This document shows positions 38,062 to 47,372 of a stretch of DNA of 64,000 bases, in pieces. Source of the DNA: Paenibacillus sp. JDR-2 (GTDB taxonomy: Bacteria; Bacillota; Bacilli; Paenibacillales; Paenibacillaceae). How positions within the stretch are numbered: the stretch's first letter is position 1; every line of letters begins with the position of its first letter. Below the pieces are notes generated by a model. It was not told the origin of the DNA. It ran no database searches and saw only the letters and a program-made list of their open reading frames with translations. The stretch covers positions 954,001-1,018,000 of the forward strand of contig NC_012914.1 of the NCBI RefSeq assembly GCF_000023585.1. Reading direction: 5' to 3'. A program made the position numbers and the translations under genes.

Positions 38062-39801
38062 TTGAAACCATTCAACCGGACCGTGATTAATTCGCTACAC
38101 ATTAAGCTTATAGCCGGAATCTTCCTTATTATTGCTCCGATGGTTTCCTTTCTGATCTATAACAATTTCTATTCGATGGATGTCGTCCGTAATCAGGTTG
38201 CCCAGTCTAACAGCAATATGCTCAATCTGTACATGGGCATTATCGACAATAAGCTGAACGATATCGATCAGTACTTGCTCAAATTCGCCGCCGAGGAATC
38301 CGGATTGATTCTTCTCGAGAGCTCCTCCGAATCGGATGTGGACGGGTACAATCTGGAGCGGATCTGGCTGTTCAGCAAATTGAGGGACAATACGATTTAT
38401 TACAAAGGGCTCGACTACTTTTTCGTTTATTCGCCCGTAAACGATGACTTGGTGTTTGCTCCGAAGGTTGCGGGATCTGCCGATTCGGGTAACGAACCGA
38501 TTCAAAAGGCGATTATCGGGCTCATGCGCGATACCCAAGCTTCGGAGAACGCCAGCGTTTCATACGGCCGTTGGGCTGTTCTTCCCATGCAGCAGCAGGA
38601 TTATCTTCTCCACATTCAAAAGATCGGAGGCTTGTACATAGGGGCCGGAGTGAACGCTTCCGAGGTCATGGGCCCGCTTGATCTTCTTGATCTGGGAGAC
38701 GAGGGGCGGGCACTGCTCGTGGATGGAAACCATGCTGCCGTGCAGGACAAGGCCTTCATTAACGGGCACGGGATCGACATGGCTTTTTCGGACGACTATC
38801 GTCTCACAGGCAATAAGCAGCAATATCTTGTCATCGGGAAAAATTCAAGCATCGGGGATTTCGGCCTGGCGGCAGTAGTTCCCGAAGATACGATTCTGGA
38901 GCGGCTGCCTTACTTGCAGAGGGTCATTTTGCTTATGGCTACCGGCTCCATTCTCATCTTGATTGCTTCGATCTACTTCCTTCGCAGGGTAGTCCTGCTG
39001 CCCATCCGCCGGATTGTTACCGCGATGCGCAAAATCAAGGAGGGCTACCTCGAGGCGAGAATACCCGACCGGCCAACCTCCAATGAATTCGAGCTGATGA
39101 ATAAAACCTTTAACAGCATGGTCGGCGAGCTCCAGCAATTAAAGATCGACGTTTACGAGGAGCAATTGAACAGCCAGCGCGCGGAGCTTAAACAGCTTCA
39201 GCTGCAAATCAACCCTCATTTCTTCTTGAACAGCCTGAACGTCGTCTACTATATGGCCCAGGAAAAGAAGTACGGCTTGATTCAGGAGCTTTCCCTGTCG
39301 CTTATTCGTTACTTCCGGTTAATGTTCCGCAGCCAAACCGATTACGCGCTGCTGCAGGACGAGCTTAGTCTGACCGAGCACTATCTGAAGATTCAGGGCT
39401 TCCGTTTCCCCGGCAGCTTGTCGTACACCGTAACTGCCGACGACGGTTTGCGGGATTGCGTTATTCCGCCTTTGATTATCCAGAGCTTTGCCGAGAATAC
39501 CATCAAGCACGCGGTAAATACGGATGAATCCACCCATATCGAGATCGCGATCGGGAAAGCGATGGAGTCAGGGAAGCTGCATATCCGGATCCGGGACACG
39601 GGCTGCGGCTTTTCCGAGGACGTCTTAAGCAAGCTGAGCGAAGGAATGAATCTGACGAATGAGGGCGGAGAGCATATCGGAATCTGGAATGTCCGGCGCA
39701 GACTGCGTCTTTTGTATCGTTCGGAGGCGGAAATCACGTTCTCGAACGATCAGGGAGCCGTTATCGATATGATTTTGCCACTGTACAAGGAAACGGGGTA
39801 A
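38062..39801 (+). CDS. YesM-type sensor histidine kinase (second pair)
   Basis: 579 residues starting at TTG 38062 (the two upstream ATG codons are out of frame and one stops at once); AAGGGG lies 12 bases upstream. Membrane helices are at about 13-33 and 290-310 around an extracellular sensor region, then HAMP, phospho-acceptor H386 in QINPHFFLN, N box QSFAENTIKHAV and G box RDTGCGF. It is a paralogue of the kinase at 1227. It sits directly before its YesN-type regulator (5-base gap) and the second importer, so the four products form a sense-and-import module. Confidence 0.93.
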   Translation: MKPFNRTVINSLHIKLIAGIFLIIAPMVSFLIYNNFYSMDVVRNQVAQSNSNMLNLYMGIIDNKLNDIDQYLLKFAAEESGLILLESSSESDVDGYNLERIWLFSKLRDNTIYYKGLDYFFVYSPVNDDLVFAPKVAGSADSGNEPIQKAIIGLMRDTQASENASVSYGRWAVLPMQQQDYLLHIQKIGGLYIGAGVNASEVMGPLDLLDLGDEGRALLVDGNHAAVQDKAFINGHGIDMAFSDDYRLTGNKQQYLVIGKNSSIGDFGLAAVVPEDTILERLPYLQRVILLMATGSILILIASIYFLRRVVLLPIRRIVTAMRKIKEGYLEARIPDRPTSNEFELMNKTFNSMVGELQQLKIDVYEEQLNSQRAELKQLQLQINPHFFLNSLNVVYYMAQEKKYGLIQELSLSLIRYFRLMFRSQTDYALLQDELSLTEHYLKIQGFRFPGSLSYTVTADDGLRDCVIPPLIIQSFAENTIKHAVNTDESTHIEIAIGKAMESGKLHIRIRDTGCGFSEDVLSKLSEGMNLTNEGGEHIGIWNVRRRLRLLYRSEAEITFSNDQGAVIDMILPLYKETG

Positions 39802-39806
39802 GCGCT

Positions 39807-41396
39807 ATGTACCGGTTATTGATTGTGGATGATGAAGCGATCATTGCGAATGGCATTAAAGCGAGCGTGAATTGGAATTGCGTCAGGGTTACTTCCGTAA
39901 CGATTGCGAACAATGCCAGGCAAGCCAAGGAGAAATTCATGGAGCAGCCCTTTGATATTATGATTTGCGATATCGAGATGCCGCAGGGCAGCGGGCTGGA
40001 GCTCTATGAATGGGTGAAGGAATATCATCCGCAGACGGAATGCATCTTTATTACCTGCCATGCCGATTTCCAGTATGCCAAAAAAGCGCTGCAGCTAGGC
40101 AGCTTCGAGTATTTGTTAAAGCCCGTTCCTCCGGATGAGCTGATGCTCGTTATGACAAGGCTGATTAACAAAATCAGGGATGAACGGGAGGCGGCCGGCA
40201 GAGAGGCGGAGCGGTTCTGGCAGGATGTGCTGAATCAGGCCATTCCCTCGAGCAAGGATAAAATGATGGAGGTCATCCGGAAGCAGAAGCTGTCTTATGG
40301 CGGCTCGATGGAATTTGTGCCTGTCTTGATTCCGATTTCGCATTGGGAGAAGCCGTTGTCCGTTCGCGACGCGCAGCTTATGGAATACGCGCTTCGCAAC
40401 GCCATGGAGGAGATTGTGGTGCTGCGCGCTCCTCATGCTCAAATTGTCCGGATCAGCCCGGAGTATTTCATGATTGTTTTCCCGCGTGAGAGGGCGGAGG
40501 ACCATGATCACTTCCGGAGGGAAATTCACGGCCGCTGCAACGATTTTATTAAAGGCTGCAATCAATATTTGGGCTGCCATTTGTCCTGTTATTTCGGTAT
40601 GCCCGTACCGATGCATGAAGTGCGGAATATGGCCGAGCAATTGATGACGTTCAAGAAATGCCAGGTTAATATCGTGGACCGGGTTATCTTCTATAACGGG
40701 CAATTGAAGGACGAATGCGAATGCCATCAGATTCCTTTGCCTCCCATCCCCGTATGGTCGGAGCTGATCAAGCAAGGGAATATGAAGCAGGTCATCGATG
40801 AGGCGCAGCATTATCTGGATGCTTGGAAGCGGATCGATAACCTAGGGGTGAAGGGGCTGCAGCGCTTCTATCAGAACTTTCTGCAGATGATGTTTTATGC
40901 GCTGCAGCAGCACGGAATGCGCGCGGATGATATCTTCTCGGATCATTTGACGCCAGCGCGGGCTTTGGCCGCTACCCGCAGCGTAAACGATCTGCAGAGC
41001 TGGGTGAAAGGGATGCTTGAGGCGGCCCTTGATCATATCAATAAGGTTGCTGCGAGCGAGACGATTATCGAGAAGATCAAGCGGTATATCGCCCTCAATC
41101 TCGATCAGGAGCTGTCGAGGCAATATATTGCCGATTATGTCGGGCTAAGCCCGGACTATATCGTGAAGCTGTTCAAGAAAGAGACGGGTTTATCCGTATC
41201 CGATTATATTTTGACCGAGCGGATCAATCTTGCCAAAGAGCTGCTGGCCAAAACGGATACAACGGTCAGCAACGTTGCCCTTGCGGTGGGGTTCTGCAAT
41301 TTCTCGTATTTCTCCACGTTGTTCAAGAAGGAAGTAACGATGACGCCCCAGGAGTATCGGAGGGAGAAGCAGCCGGCAATCAGGGTCTGCAAGTAG
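39807..41396 (+). CDS. YesN-type response regulator with AraC DNA-binding domain
   Basis: 529 residues. The receiver domain (1-120) has D8-D9, phospho-acceptor D55 in ICDIEMPQ and K105 in LLKPVPP. A long helical middle region follows, and the C-terminal AraC domain (about 420-520) reads SRQYIADYVGLSPDYIVKLF and FCNFSYFSTLFKKEVTMTPQEYRR. It is the complete version of the type of protein truncated at the left edge of the window. It probably activates the permease-lipoprotein-GH3 operon that begins 120 bases downstream. Confidence 0.93.
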   Translation: MYRLLIVDDEAIIANGIKASVNWNCVRVTSVTIANNARQAKEKFMEQPFDIMICDIEMPQGSGLELYEWVKEYHPQTECIFITCHADFQYAKKALQLGSFEYLLKPVPPDELMLVMTRLINKIRDEREAAGREAERFWQDVLNQAIPSSKDKMMEVIRKQKLSYGGSMEFVPVLIPISHWEKPLSVRDAQLMEYALRNAMEEIVVLRAPHAQIVRISPEYFMIVFPRERAEDHDHFRREIHGRCNDFIKGCNQYLGCHLSCYFGMPVPMHEVRNMAEQLMTFKKCQVNIVDRVIFYNGQLKDECECHQIPLPPIPVWSELIKQGNMKQVIDEAQHYLDAWKRIDNLGVKGLQRFYQNFLQMMFYALQQHGMRADDIFSDHLTPARALAATRSVNDLQSWVKGMLEAALDHINKVAASETIIEKIKRYIALNLDQELSRQYIADYVGLSPDYIVKLFKKETGLSVSDYILTERINLAKELLAKTDTTVSNVALAVGFCNFSYFSTLFKKEVTMTPQEYRREKQPAIRVCK

Positions 41397-41515
41397 ACTT
41401 GCCTCATGACGGAAACTCGAAAATAGGATGACGGATTCTTGGAAGCCCGGTTTCATTCATTAAGCTACTATGAAGCTATGAAGAACAATCATCCTAAAAA
41501 GAGGTGGTCAAGTCC

Positions 41516-42505
41516 GTGAATGCCAATACCAAGACGTCAATTGCTGCCGTGGAGCAGGTCTCGATGCGGACGGAGAAGCGTTCGGCTTTTGCAGTGAGGC
41601 TGAAGAAGATTATGAAATACCGGGCTCTCATTCTGATGGCGCTGCCAGGTCTGCTGTATCTGTTCATTAACAACTATTTGCCGATGTTTGGTATCGTGAT
41701 CGCCTTCAAAGACATTAACTTTGCAAAAGGCATAATGGGAAGCGATTGGATCGGATTGAAAAACTTCGAATATTTGTTCAAGACGCAAGATGCGTATGTC
41801 ATCACAAGGAATACGCTGCTTTACAACATCCTGTTTATCGTGCTTAACACGACGATCGCGTTTACTCTCGCCATTATGCTTAACGAGATTCGCAAGCGCT
41901 TTTTATCCAGAACGTATCAGACGCTTATCTTGCTGCCGTATCTGATCTCCATGGTTATCGTCGGCTACCTTGTGCTTGGCTTCCTGGATGTCGAGAACGG
42001 CTTTATGAACAAAACCCTGCTTCCCATGCTTGGCATGGAGCCGATCTCCTGGTACTCCGAGACGAAGTATTGGCCTTGGATTCTGACGATCGTTAACGTA
42101 TGGAAAGGCGTCGGCAATTTGTGCATTATCTACTTGGCGGCAATCATCGGCATCGATCAGGAATATTACGAAGCGGCTACGATCGACGGAGCGAATAGGT
42201 GGCAGCAGGTAGTGAGAATCACTTTCCCGCTTGTTCTGCCGGTCATCACCATCATGACGCTGCTGGCCATCGGCCGGATCTTCTACTCCGACTTCGGCTT
42301 GTTCTACCAGGTACCTCTGAATACAGGCTCGCTAATGCCGGTAACCAATACGATCGATACGTACGTATACCGCGCTTTGATTAATCTGGGAGATATCGGG
42401 ATGTCCTCGGCTGCCGGTCTCTATCAGGCTCTCGTTGGCTTTATACTCGTCATCGTTTCCAATGCGGTCGTTCGCAAATTCAACAAGGACAATGCGTTGT
42501 TCTAG
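41516..42505 (+). CDS. Oligosaccharide ABC transporter permease, LplB type (second importer)
   Basis: 329 residues from GTG 41516 (VNANTKTS), which has AAAGAGGTGG about nine bases upstream; GTG 41504 overlaps that ribosome site and is less likely. Six membrane segments, with EAA loop YEAATIDGANRWQQVVR. It is a paralogue of the permease at 3111, paired with the permease at 42521 and the lipoprotein at 43464. No ATPase is encoded here either. Confidence 0.92.
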   Translation: MNANTKTSIAAVEQVSMRTEKRSAFAVRLKKIMKYRALILMALPGLLYLFINNYLPMFGIVIAFKDINFAKGIMGSDWIGLKNFEYLFKTQDAYVITRNTLLYNILFIVLNTTIAFTLAIMLNEIRKRFLSRTYQTLILLPYLISMVIVGYLVLGFLDVENGFMNKTLLPMLGMEPISWYSETKYWPWILTIVNVWKGVGNLCIIYLAAIIGIDQEYYEAATIDGANRWQQVVRITFPLVLPVITIMTLLAIGRIFYSDFGLFYQVPLNTGSLMPVTNTIDTYVYRALINLGDIGMSSAAGLYQALVGFILVIVSNAVVRKFNKDNALF

Positions 42506-42520
42506 AAGGAGGAAGGTTCT

Positions 42521-43411
42521 ATGCAATCATCCGGTAAAGTTTATCAATGGCTCCTCAACCTCGTCATGCTTGTATTTACGCTGTTTTGCCTGATGCCGAT
42601 CTGGCTGCTGTTCTCTTCCTCCTTGACCGATGACATGGAGCTTGTCCGCAGCGGGTACGCGTTTTTCCCGGATAAAATCAGCTTCTCGGCCTATCAATAC
42701 TTATGGAACACGTCTTCGGAGATTGCCAGAGCTTACGGCATTACGATCCTTACAACGGTTATTGGCACGGCAGCCGGCTTGTCGCTTACCGCCATGGTGG
42801 CGTATCCGCTCTCGCGAATAGAGATGCCGTTCCGCAACTCCCTCGCGTTCTACGTATTTTTCACGATGCTGTTTAACGGAGGGCTTGTGCCTAGCTACCT
42901 GCTGTATACGAACTACTTTGATTTTAAAAATACGCTGCTTGCCCTGATTATCCCAGGCTTGCTGATGAACGGATTTTTCATTATTCTGATGCGAACCTTC
43001 TTTGCGACCTCCATCCCGACGGCGATTATCGAATCGGCCTATATCGACGGGGCGAAGGAATGGAAAATCTTCTACCGGATTGTGCTGCCGCTGTCGACTC
43101 CGGTGCTGGCTACGGTTGGCCTGTTCTATGTCATTCTGTACTGGAACGATTGGTTTAACGGGCTCATTTATTTAACGGACAGCAAGTACTACAGCTTGCA
43201 GAACCTGCTTAACCGGATCTTGCTGGATATTCAATATCTGCAATCTTCAACGCAAGCAGGCAATCAGGCCAGCAGTCTGTCGGCTAGAATACCGCTCGCC
43301 TCGATGCGGATGGCTATGGCGGTTATCGGGGTTGTACCGCTGCTTATCGCTTATCCGTTCTTCCAGAAATATTTTGCGAAAGGCCTGACGGTCGGAGCCG
43401 TAAAAGGATAA
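42521..43411 (+). CDS. Oligosaccharide ABC transporter permease, YtcP type (second importer)
   Basis: 296 residues, GAAGGAGGAAGG upstream, 15 bases after its partner. The EAA loop is IESAYIDGAKEWKIFYRIVLP and the C-terminus is FAKGLTVGAVKG, nearly the same ending as the paralogue at 4101. An extra hydrophilic stretch (STQAGNQASSLSARIP) precedes the last helix. Confidence 0.92.
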   Translation: MQSSGKVYQWLLNLVMLVFTLFCLMPIWLLFSSSLTDDMELVRSGYAFFPDKISFSAYQYLWNTSSEIARAYGITILTTVIGTAAGLSLTAMVAYPLSRIEMPFRNSLAFYVFFTMLFNGGLVPSYLLYTNYFDFKNTLLALIIPGLLMNGFFIILMRTFFATSIPTAIIESAYIDGAKEWKIFYRIVLPLSTPVLATVGLFYVILYWNDWFNGLIYLTDSKYYSLQNLLNRILLDIQYLQSSTQAGNQASSLSARIPLASMRMAMAVIGVVPLLIAYPFFQKYFAKGLTVGAVKG

Positions 43412-43463
43412 TGGGTTACCCGCGTAACCGCGTACAGATAAATATTTTTGGGAGGTCATTGGG

Positions 43464-45029
43464 ATGAAAAAGATGCGTTCCGTAAGTCTGGCTTTAGCGT
43501 TGACGTTGTCCGTTACGGCACTCAGTGCATGCAGCGGCGGAGGAAATAACGGCGGAAATGGCGGCAACGGAGGTACAGCTGACAGCGGTTCAGGCAAGGA
43601 AACAAGCAGCTCCGATAATAAGGACGGAAGCCAGACGTTGAAGCCGGTGAAGCTGGTCATGGTCTTTCCTGCAGCCGGAGAGCCTAAGGATATGCAGCTT
43701 GTCTCCGACGAGATCAACAAGATTACGAAAGAGAAAATCAATGCAACGGTTAAGCTTGTTCCGATCGGCTGGGGAGCCTGGACGCAGCAAAGAACGTTAA
43801 TGATGTCGGGCAAGGAGCAAGTCGACTTGATCCTGAGCGGACTCGGAACCTACAGCCAGGATGTAGCGAAAGGCCAGTTCCTCGATCTTAACGATTACTT
43901 GGAGAATGAAGGCAATGGCATTAAGGAAGCGCTGGACAACCTTGATCCCGGATTCCTGAACGCAACGAAAATCGACGGCAAAATTTATGCCGTTCCGAGC
44001 ATCAGGGATTTGGCGGCCGACTTCGGCATTACGATGCGCAAGGATCTGGTAGACAAATACAACATCGATACAACCTCGATCAAATCGCTAGACGATTTGG
44101 ATGCAATCTTCAAAACGATTAAGGACAATGAGCCGGACATCGTTCCGACGGTGAAGTATGGCAATTCGATTATCGATATCTACGTGCGAAGCGCGTTTGA
44201 TACCTTAAGCGACGGGTTCGGCGTCCTTCCCGGCAATGACAATAACTTGAAGCTCGTTGACATGTACGAGGCGCCGGAATATAAAGAAATGCTGGATACG
44301 GTAAGAAGATGGTATTTGGCCGGCTACATTGCGAAGGATGCCGCGACAAGCACGGAAACGCAATACAACATGGTGAAAGCGGGCAAAGCGTTCTCGTGGA
44401 TTTCCCATATGAAACCGGGCATTGAAACGCAGGAGTCCAGAAATACGGCTAGAGAAATGGTATCGGTACATTTCAAACCGGCGATTTCAACGACGAGTGA
44501 TATCACCTCCATTATGTGGAGCGTAGCAAGAAACTCCGCGGATCCTTCGCGGGCTATGATGCTGCTTAATCTGATGTATACGGACAAGGACCTCATTAAT
44601 CTGTTTGACTACGGGATTGAAGGCAAGCATTACACGAAAGTATCGGATAACGTGATCGATTTCCCTCAAGGCGTCGACGCTACCAACTCCGGCTACAACC
44701 TTCAACTGGGATGGATGTTTGGCAATCAGTCGCTCTCCTACATCTGGAATGGAGACAGCCCGGATCTGTGGAATGAGTTAATGACATTCAACAAAAACGC
44801 TACGAAATCAAAAGCAATGGGCTTTATCTTTAACGCGGATGCCGTGAAATCGGAAATTGCAGCCGTAACCAACGTAACGAATCAATACAAGGTCGCCCTT
44901 GAAACGGGTACGGTTGATCCGGAGACCCAGCTGCCGAAATTTATTGATCAGTTGAAAGCGGCGGGCATCGATAAAATTATCGCGGAAAAGCAAAAGCAGC
45001 TGGATGCATGGGCTGCATCAAACGGCTAG
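43464..45029 (+). CDS. Extracellular solute-binding lipoprotein (second importer)
   Basis: 521 residues, GGGAGG upstream. A lipoprotein signal ends LSAC (C23 lipidated), then a Gly/Asn/Ser-rich tether, then a family 1-type binding domain. It differs considerably in sequence and size from the 593-residue protein at 5115, so the two importers probably prefer different oligosaccharides. It is co-directional with both permeases and with a GH3 enzyme gene 12 bases downstream, which suggests that its cargo is that enzyme's substrate. Confidence 0.9.
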   Translation: MKKMRSVSLALALTLSVTALSACSGGGNNGGNGGNGGTADSGSGKETSSSDNKDGSQTLKPVKLVMVFPAAGEPKDMQLVSDEINKITKEKINATVKLVPIGWGAWTQQRTLMMSGKEQVDLILSGLGTYSQDVAKGQFLDLNDYLENEGNGIKEALDNLDPGFLNATKIDGKIYAVPSIRDLAADFGITMRKDLVDKYNIDTTSIKSLDDLDAIFKTIKDNEPDIVPTVKYGNSIIDIYVRSAFDTLSDGFGVLPGNDNNLKLVDMYEAPEYKEMLDTVRRWYLAGYIAKDAATSTETQYNMVKAGKAFSWISHMKPGIETQESRNTAREMVSVHFKPAISTTSDITSIMWSVARNSADPSRAMMLLNLMYTDKDLINLFDYGIEGKHYTKVSDNVIDFPQGVDATNSGYNLQLGWMFGNQSLSYIWNGDSPDLWNELMTFNKNATKSKAMGFIFNADAVKSEIAAVTNVTNQYKVALETGTVDPETQLPKFIDQLKAAGIDKIIAEKQKQLDAWAASNG

Positions 45030-45041
45030 GAGGTCCCTTGA

Positions 45042-47315
45042 ATGAAGAATCCGATCGCTGCAACGCTTGAACAGGCGAATATTCGATATGTAACCAATGA
45101 AGGCGGTCCAACGCTGGGGTATTGCCCGGCTTCCGGAGCCCGAATTATTGAACAGGACGGTCTTAAGTTTAAGGATTTAAGCAAGGACGGACAATTGCAT
45201 CCCTACGAGGATTGGAGGCTGACTTCCGACGAACGGGCGCGGGATCTTGCCTCCCGGATGACGATTGAACAGATTGCCGGGCTTATGCTGTACAGCAGCC
45301 ATCAGAACGTGCCTTCTCTAAGCGGCGGATTTTTTACGGGAGCTTATGGCGGCAAGCCGTATGAGGAAGCCGGGGTAAAGGCATGGACGCTAAGCGACCA
45401 GCAGGCAGCCTTTCTCGCGCAGGATTACGTGCGCCATGTTCTCGTCATGGCGATTAGCAGCAATAGCGACGGCGCGCTGTGGAGCAACCAGATGCAGGCG
45501 TTTGCGGAAGCGGAAAGCTTGGGTATTCCGGTAAACATCAGCTCGGATCCCCGTCACGGCATCGATATCGGCGCGGAATTTACCGGCGGAGCGGGAAGCC
45601 GCATCTCGAAGTGGCCGGAGACGCTTGGTCTCGCTGCAACCTTCGACCCTAGCGTCGTCCGGCAGTTCGGGGAGGTTGCATCCCGCGAGTATCGCGCGCT
45701 TGGCATCGCGACGGCCTTGTCGCCGCAAATCGATATTGCGACGGACCCGCGGTGGTTCCGGTTTAGCGGTACGTTTGGCGAGGATCCTCTTCTGTCGACG
45801 GATATGGCCAGAGCGTACGTGGACGGGTTCCAGACATCGGATGCCGGTTCGGCGGAAGGCTGGGGGCAAGGCAGCGTCAACGCGATGGTCAAGCATTGGC
45901 CGGGCGGCGGCTCGGGAGAAGGCGGGAGGGATGCGCATTTCGGATTCGGCAAATACGCCGTCTATCCCGGCAATAACTTCGAGGAGCATCTCGAGCCGTT
46001 CGTAAACGGAGCTTTTAAGCTGGAAGGCAAGACCGGCGAAGCATCCGCGGTGATGCCCTATTATACGATCTCTCACGGACGGGATAACGTAAATGGCGAG
46101 AACGTAGGAAATTCGTACAACAAGTATCTCATTACCGATCTGCTACGCGAGAAATACGGCTATGACGGCGTTGTCTGTACGGACTGGAACATTACGGCTG
46201 ACGAGGGAGCGGCCATCGAATCGATGTTTGGCGGAAAATCATGGGGCGTAGAAGGACTTTCCGTCGCCGAGCGCCATTACAAGCTTCTTATGGCCGGCGT
46301 TGACCAGTTCGGCGGCAACAACGATTCGCTGCCCGTGCTGGAAGCATACCGCATGGGCGTCCTTGAACATGGAGAGACCTATATGCGGGAACGCTTCGAG
46401 AAGTCGGCTGTCCGCCTGCTGAAGAACATTTTCCGCGTTGGCCTGTTCGAGAATCCATACCTCGACGCGGAGCAAAGCGAGAAGCTTGTCGCCAGCGAGA
46501 CGTTCGTTAAAGCAGGCCACGAAGCGCAGCTCAAATCGGTTGTGATGGTGAAAAATAAAGATCAGGTGCTGCCGCTTAAGCCCCGCAGCCGCGTGTATAT
46601 TCCTAGCAGATATTCGGCACCGGAAAAGCATTTCGTAGGGTTCACGATTCCGGAGCGCGATGAATCTCCGATCGATCTTGCTTTAGCCGAACAGTTTTTC
46701 GATATCGTTGAGGAGCCGGGCGATGCGGATTTTGCAATCGTGGCGATACGCGGAGCGAAAGCGGGATTGGGTTACAGCCAGGAGGATGCGGCTGCCGGCG
46801 GTAACGGCTATGTACCGATCAGCCTGCAATACAGGCCTTATACGGCAGAACATGCGCGCGAGACAAGTCTGGCAGGAGACGCCAGGGAACGGGATGTGTT
46901 AAACCGTTCGTACAAAGGTAAATCCGTGACGACGCATAACGAGTCCGATCTGGAACTTGTGCTGGAAACGAAGCGCAGGATGGGAGAAAAGCCGGTTATC
47001 GTCACGTTGTTCCTCATCAATCCGACCGTGATGGAAGAGTTCGAGACCTCCGCCGATGCGATTCTTGTTCACTTCGGTTCCAGCGACAAGGCGATGCTGG
47101 AGCTGCTGTCCGGTCAATCGGAGCCATCCGGCTTGCTGCCGCTGCAGCTGCCGGCGAATATGAAGACGGTAGAAGAACAGCTCGAGGATGTTCCTCATGA
47201 CATGGTTTGCCACGTTGATGCCCAGCAGCATACGTATGATTTTGGCTACGGCATGAACTGGCAGGGCGTCATCGAGGACGACCGTACCCGTAAATACGGC
47301 AGGAAGCGTTCATAA
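45042..47315 (+). CDS. GH3 glycoside hydrolase (second, divergent type)
   Basis: 757 residues, AGGAGG upstream. The TIM-barrel domain has ISSDPRHGIDIG, the LGIATALSPQIDI and FGEDPLLS motifs, and nucleophile D381 in VVCTDWNITAD. The sandwich domain has SVVMVKNKDQVLPL and ends near the C-terminus; no Fn3 domain follows, unlike the enzyme at 33502. No signal peptide, hence cytoplasmic. The wide GH3 family includes beta-glucosidases, xylosidases and exo-glucanases; the gene position just after an importer lipoprotein suggests an exo-acting enzyme on the imported oligosaccharide. A bidirectional terminator follows. Confidence 0.9.
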   Translation: MKNPIAATLEQANIRYVTNEGGPTLGYCPASGARIIEQDGLKFKDLSKDGQLHPYEDWRLTSDERARDLASRMTIEQIAGLMLYSSHQNVPSLSGGFFTGAYGGKPYEEAGVKAWTLSDQQAAFLAQDYVRHVLVMAISSNSDGALWSNQMQAFAEAESLGIPVNISSDPRHGIDIGAEFTGGAGSRISKWPETLGLAATFDPSVVRQFGEVASREYRALGIATALSPQIDIATDPRWFRFSGTFGEDPLLSTDMARAYVDGFQTSDAGSAEGWGQGSVNAMVKHWPGGGSGEGGRDAHFGFGKYAVYPGNNFEEHLEPFVNGAFKLEGKTGEASAVMPYYTISHGRDNVNGENVGNSYNKYLITDLLREKYGYDGVVCTDWNITADEGAAIESMFGGKSWGVEGLSVAERHYKLLMAGVDQFGGNNDSLPVLEAYRMGVLEHGETYMRERFEKSAVRLLKNIFRVGLFENPYLDAEQSEKLVASETFVKAGHEAQLKSVVMVKNKDQVLPLKPRSRVYIPSRYSAPEKHFVGFTIPERDESPIDLALAEQFFDIVEEPGDADFAIVAIRGAKAGLGYSQEDAAAGGNGYVPISLQYRPYTAEHARETSLAGDARERDVLNRSYKGKSVTTHNESDLELVLETKRRMGEKPVIVTLFLINPTVMEEFETSADAILVHFGSSDKAMLELLSGQSEPSGLLPLQLPANMKTVEEQLEDVPHDMVCHVDAQQHTYDFGYGMNWQGVIEDDRTRKYGRKRS

Positions 47316-47322
47316 CAGGTGA

Positions 47323-47370
47323 AAAAAACTCCCTTCAAGCTGCGAGATAGCAGCCGGAAGGGAGTTTTTT
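47323..47370. terminator. Bidirectional terminator between convergent genes
   Basis: AAAAAACTCCCTTC pairs with GAAGGGAGTTTTTT around a loop with its own short stem. It lies between the GH3 stop (47315) and the PHP-protein stop (47373), with A and T runs on both sides. Confidence 0.9.
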
Positions 47371-47372
47371 GA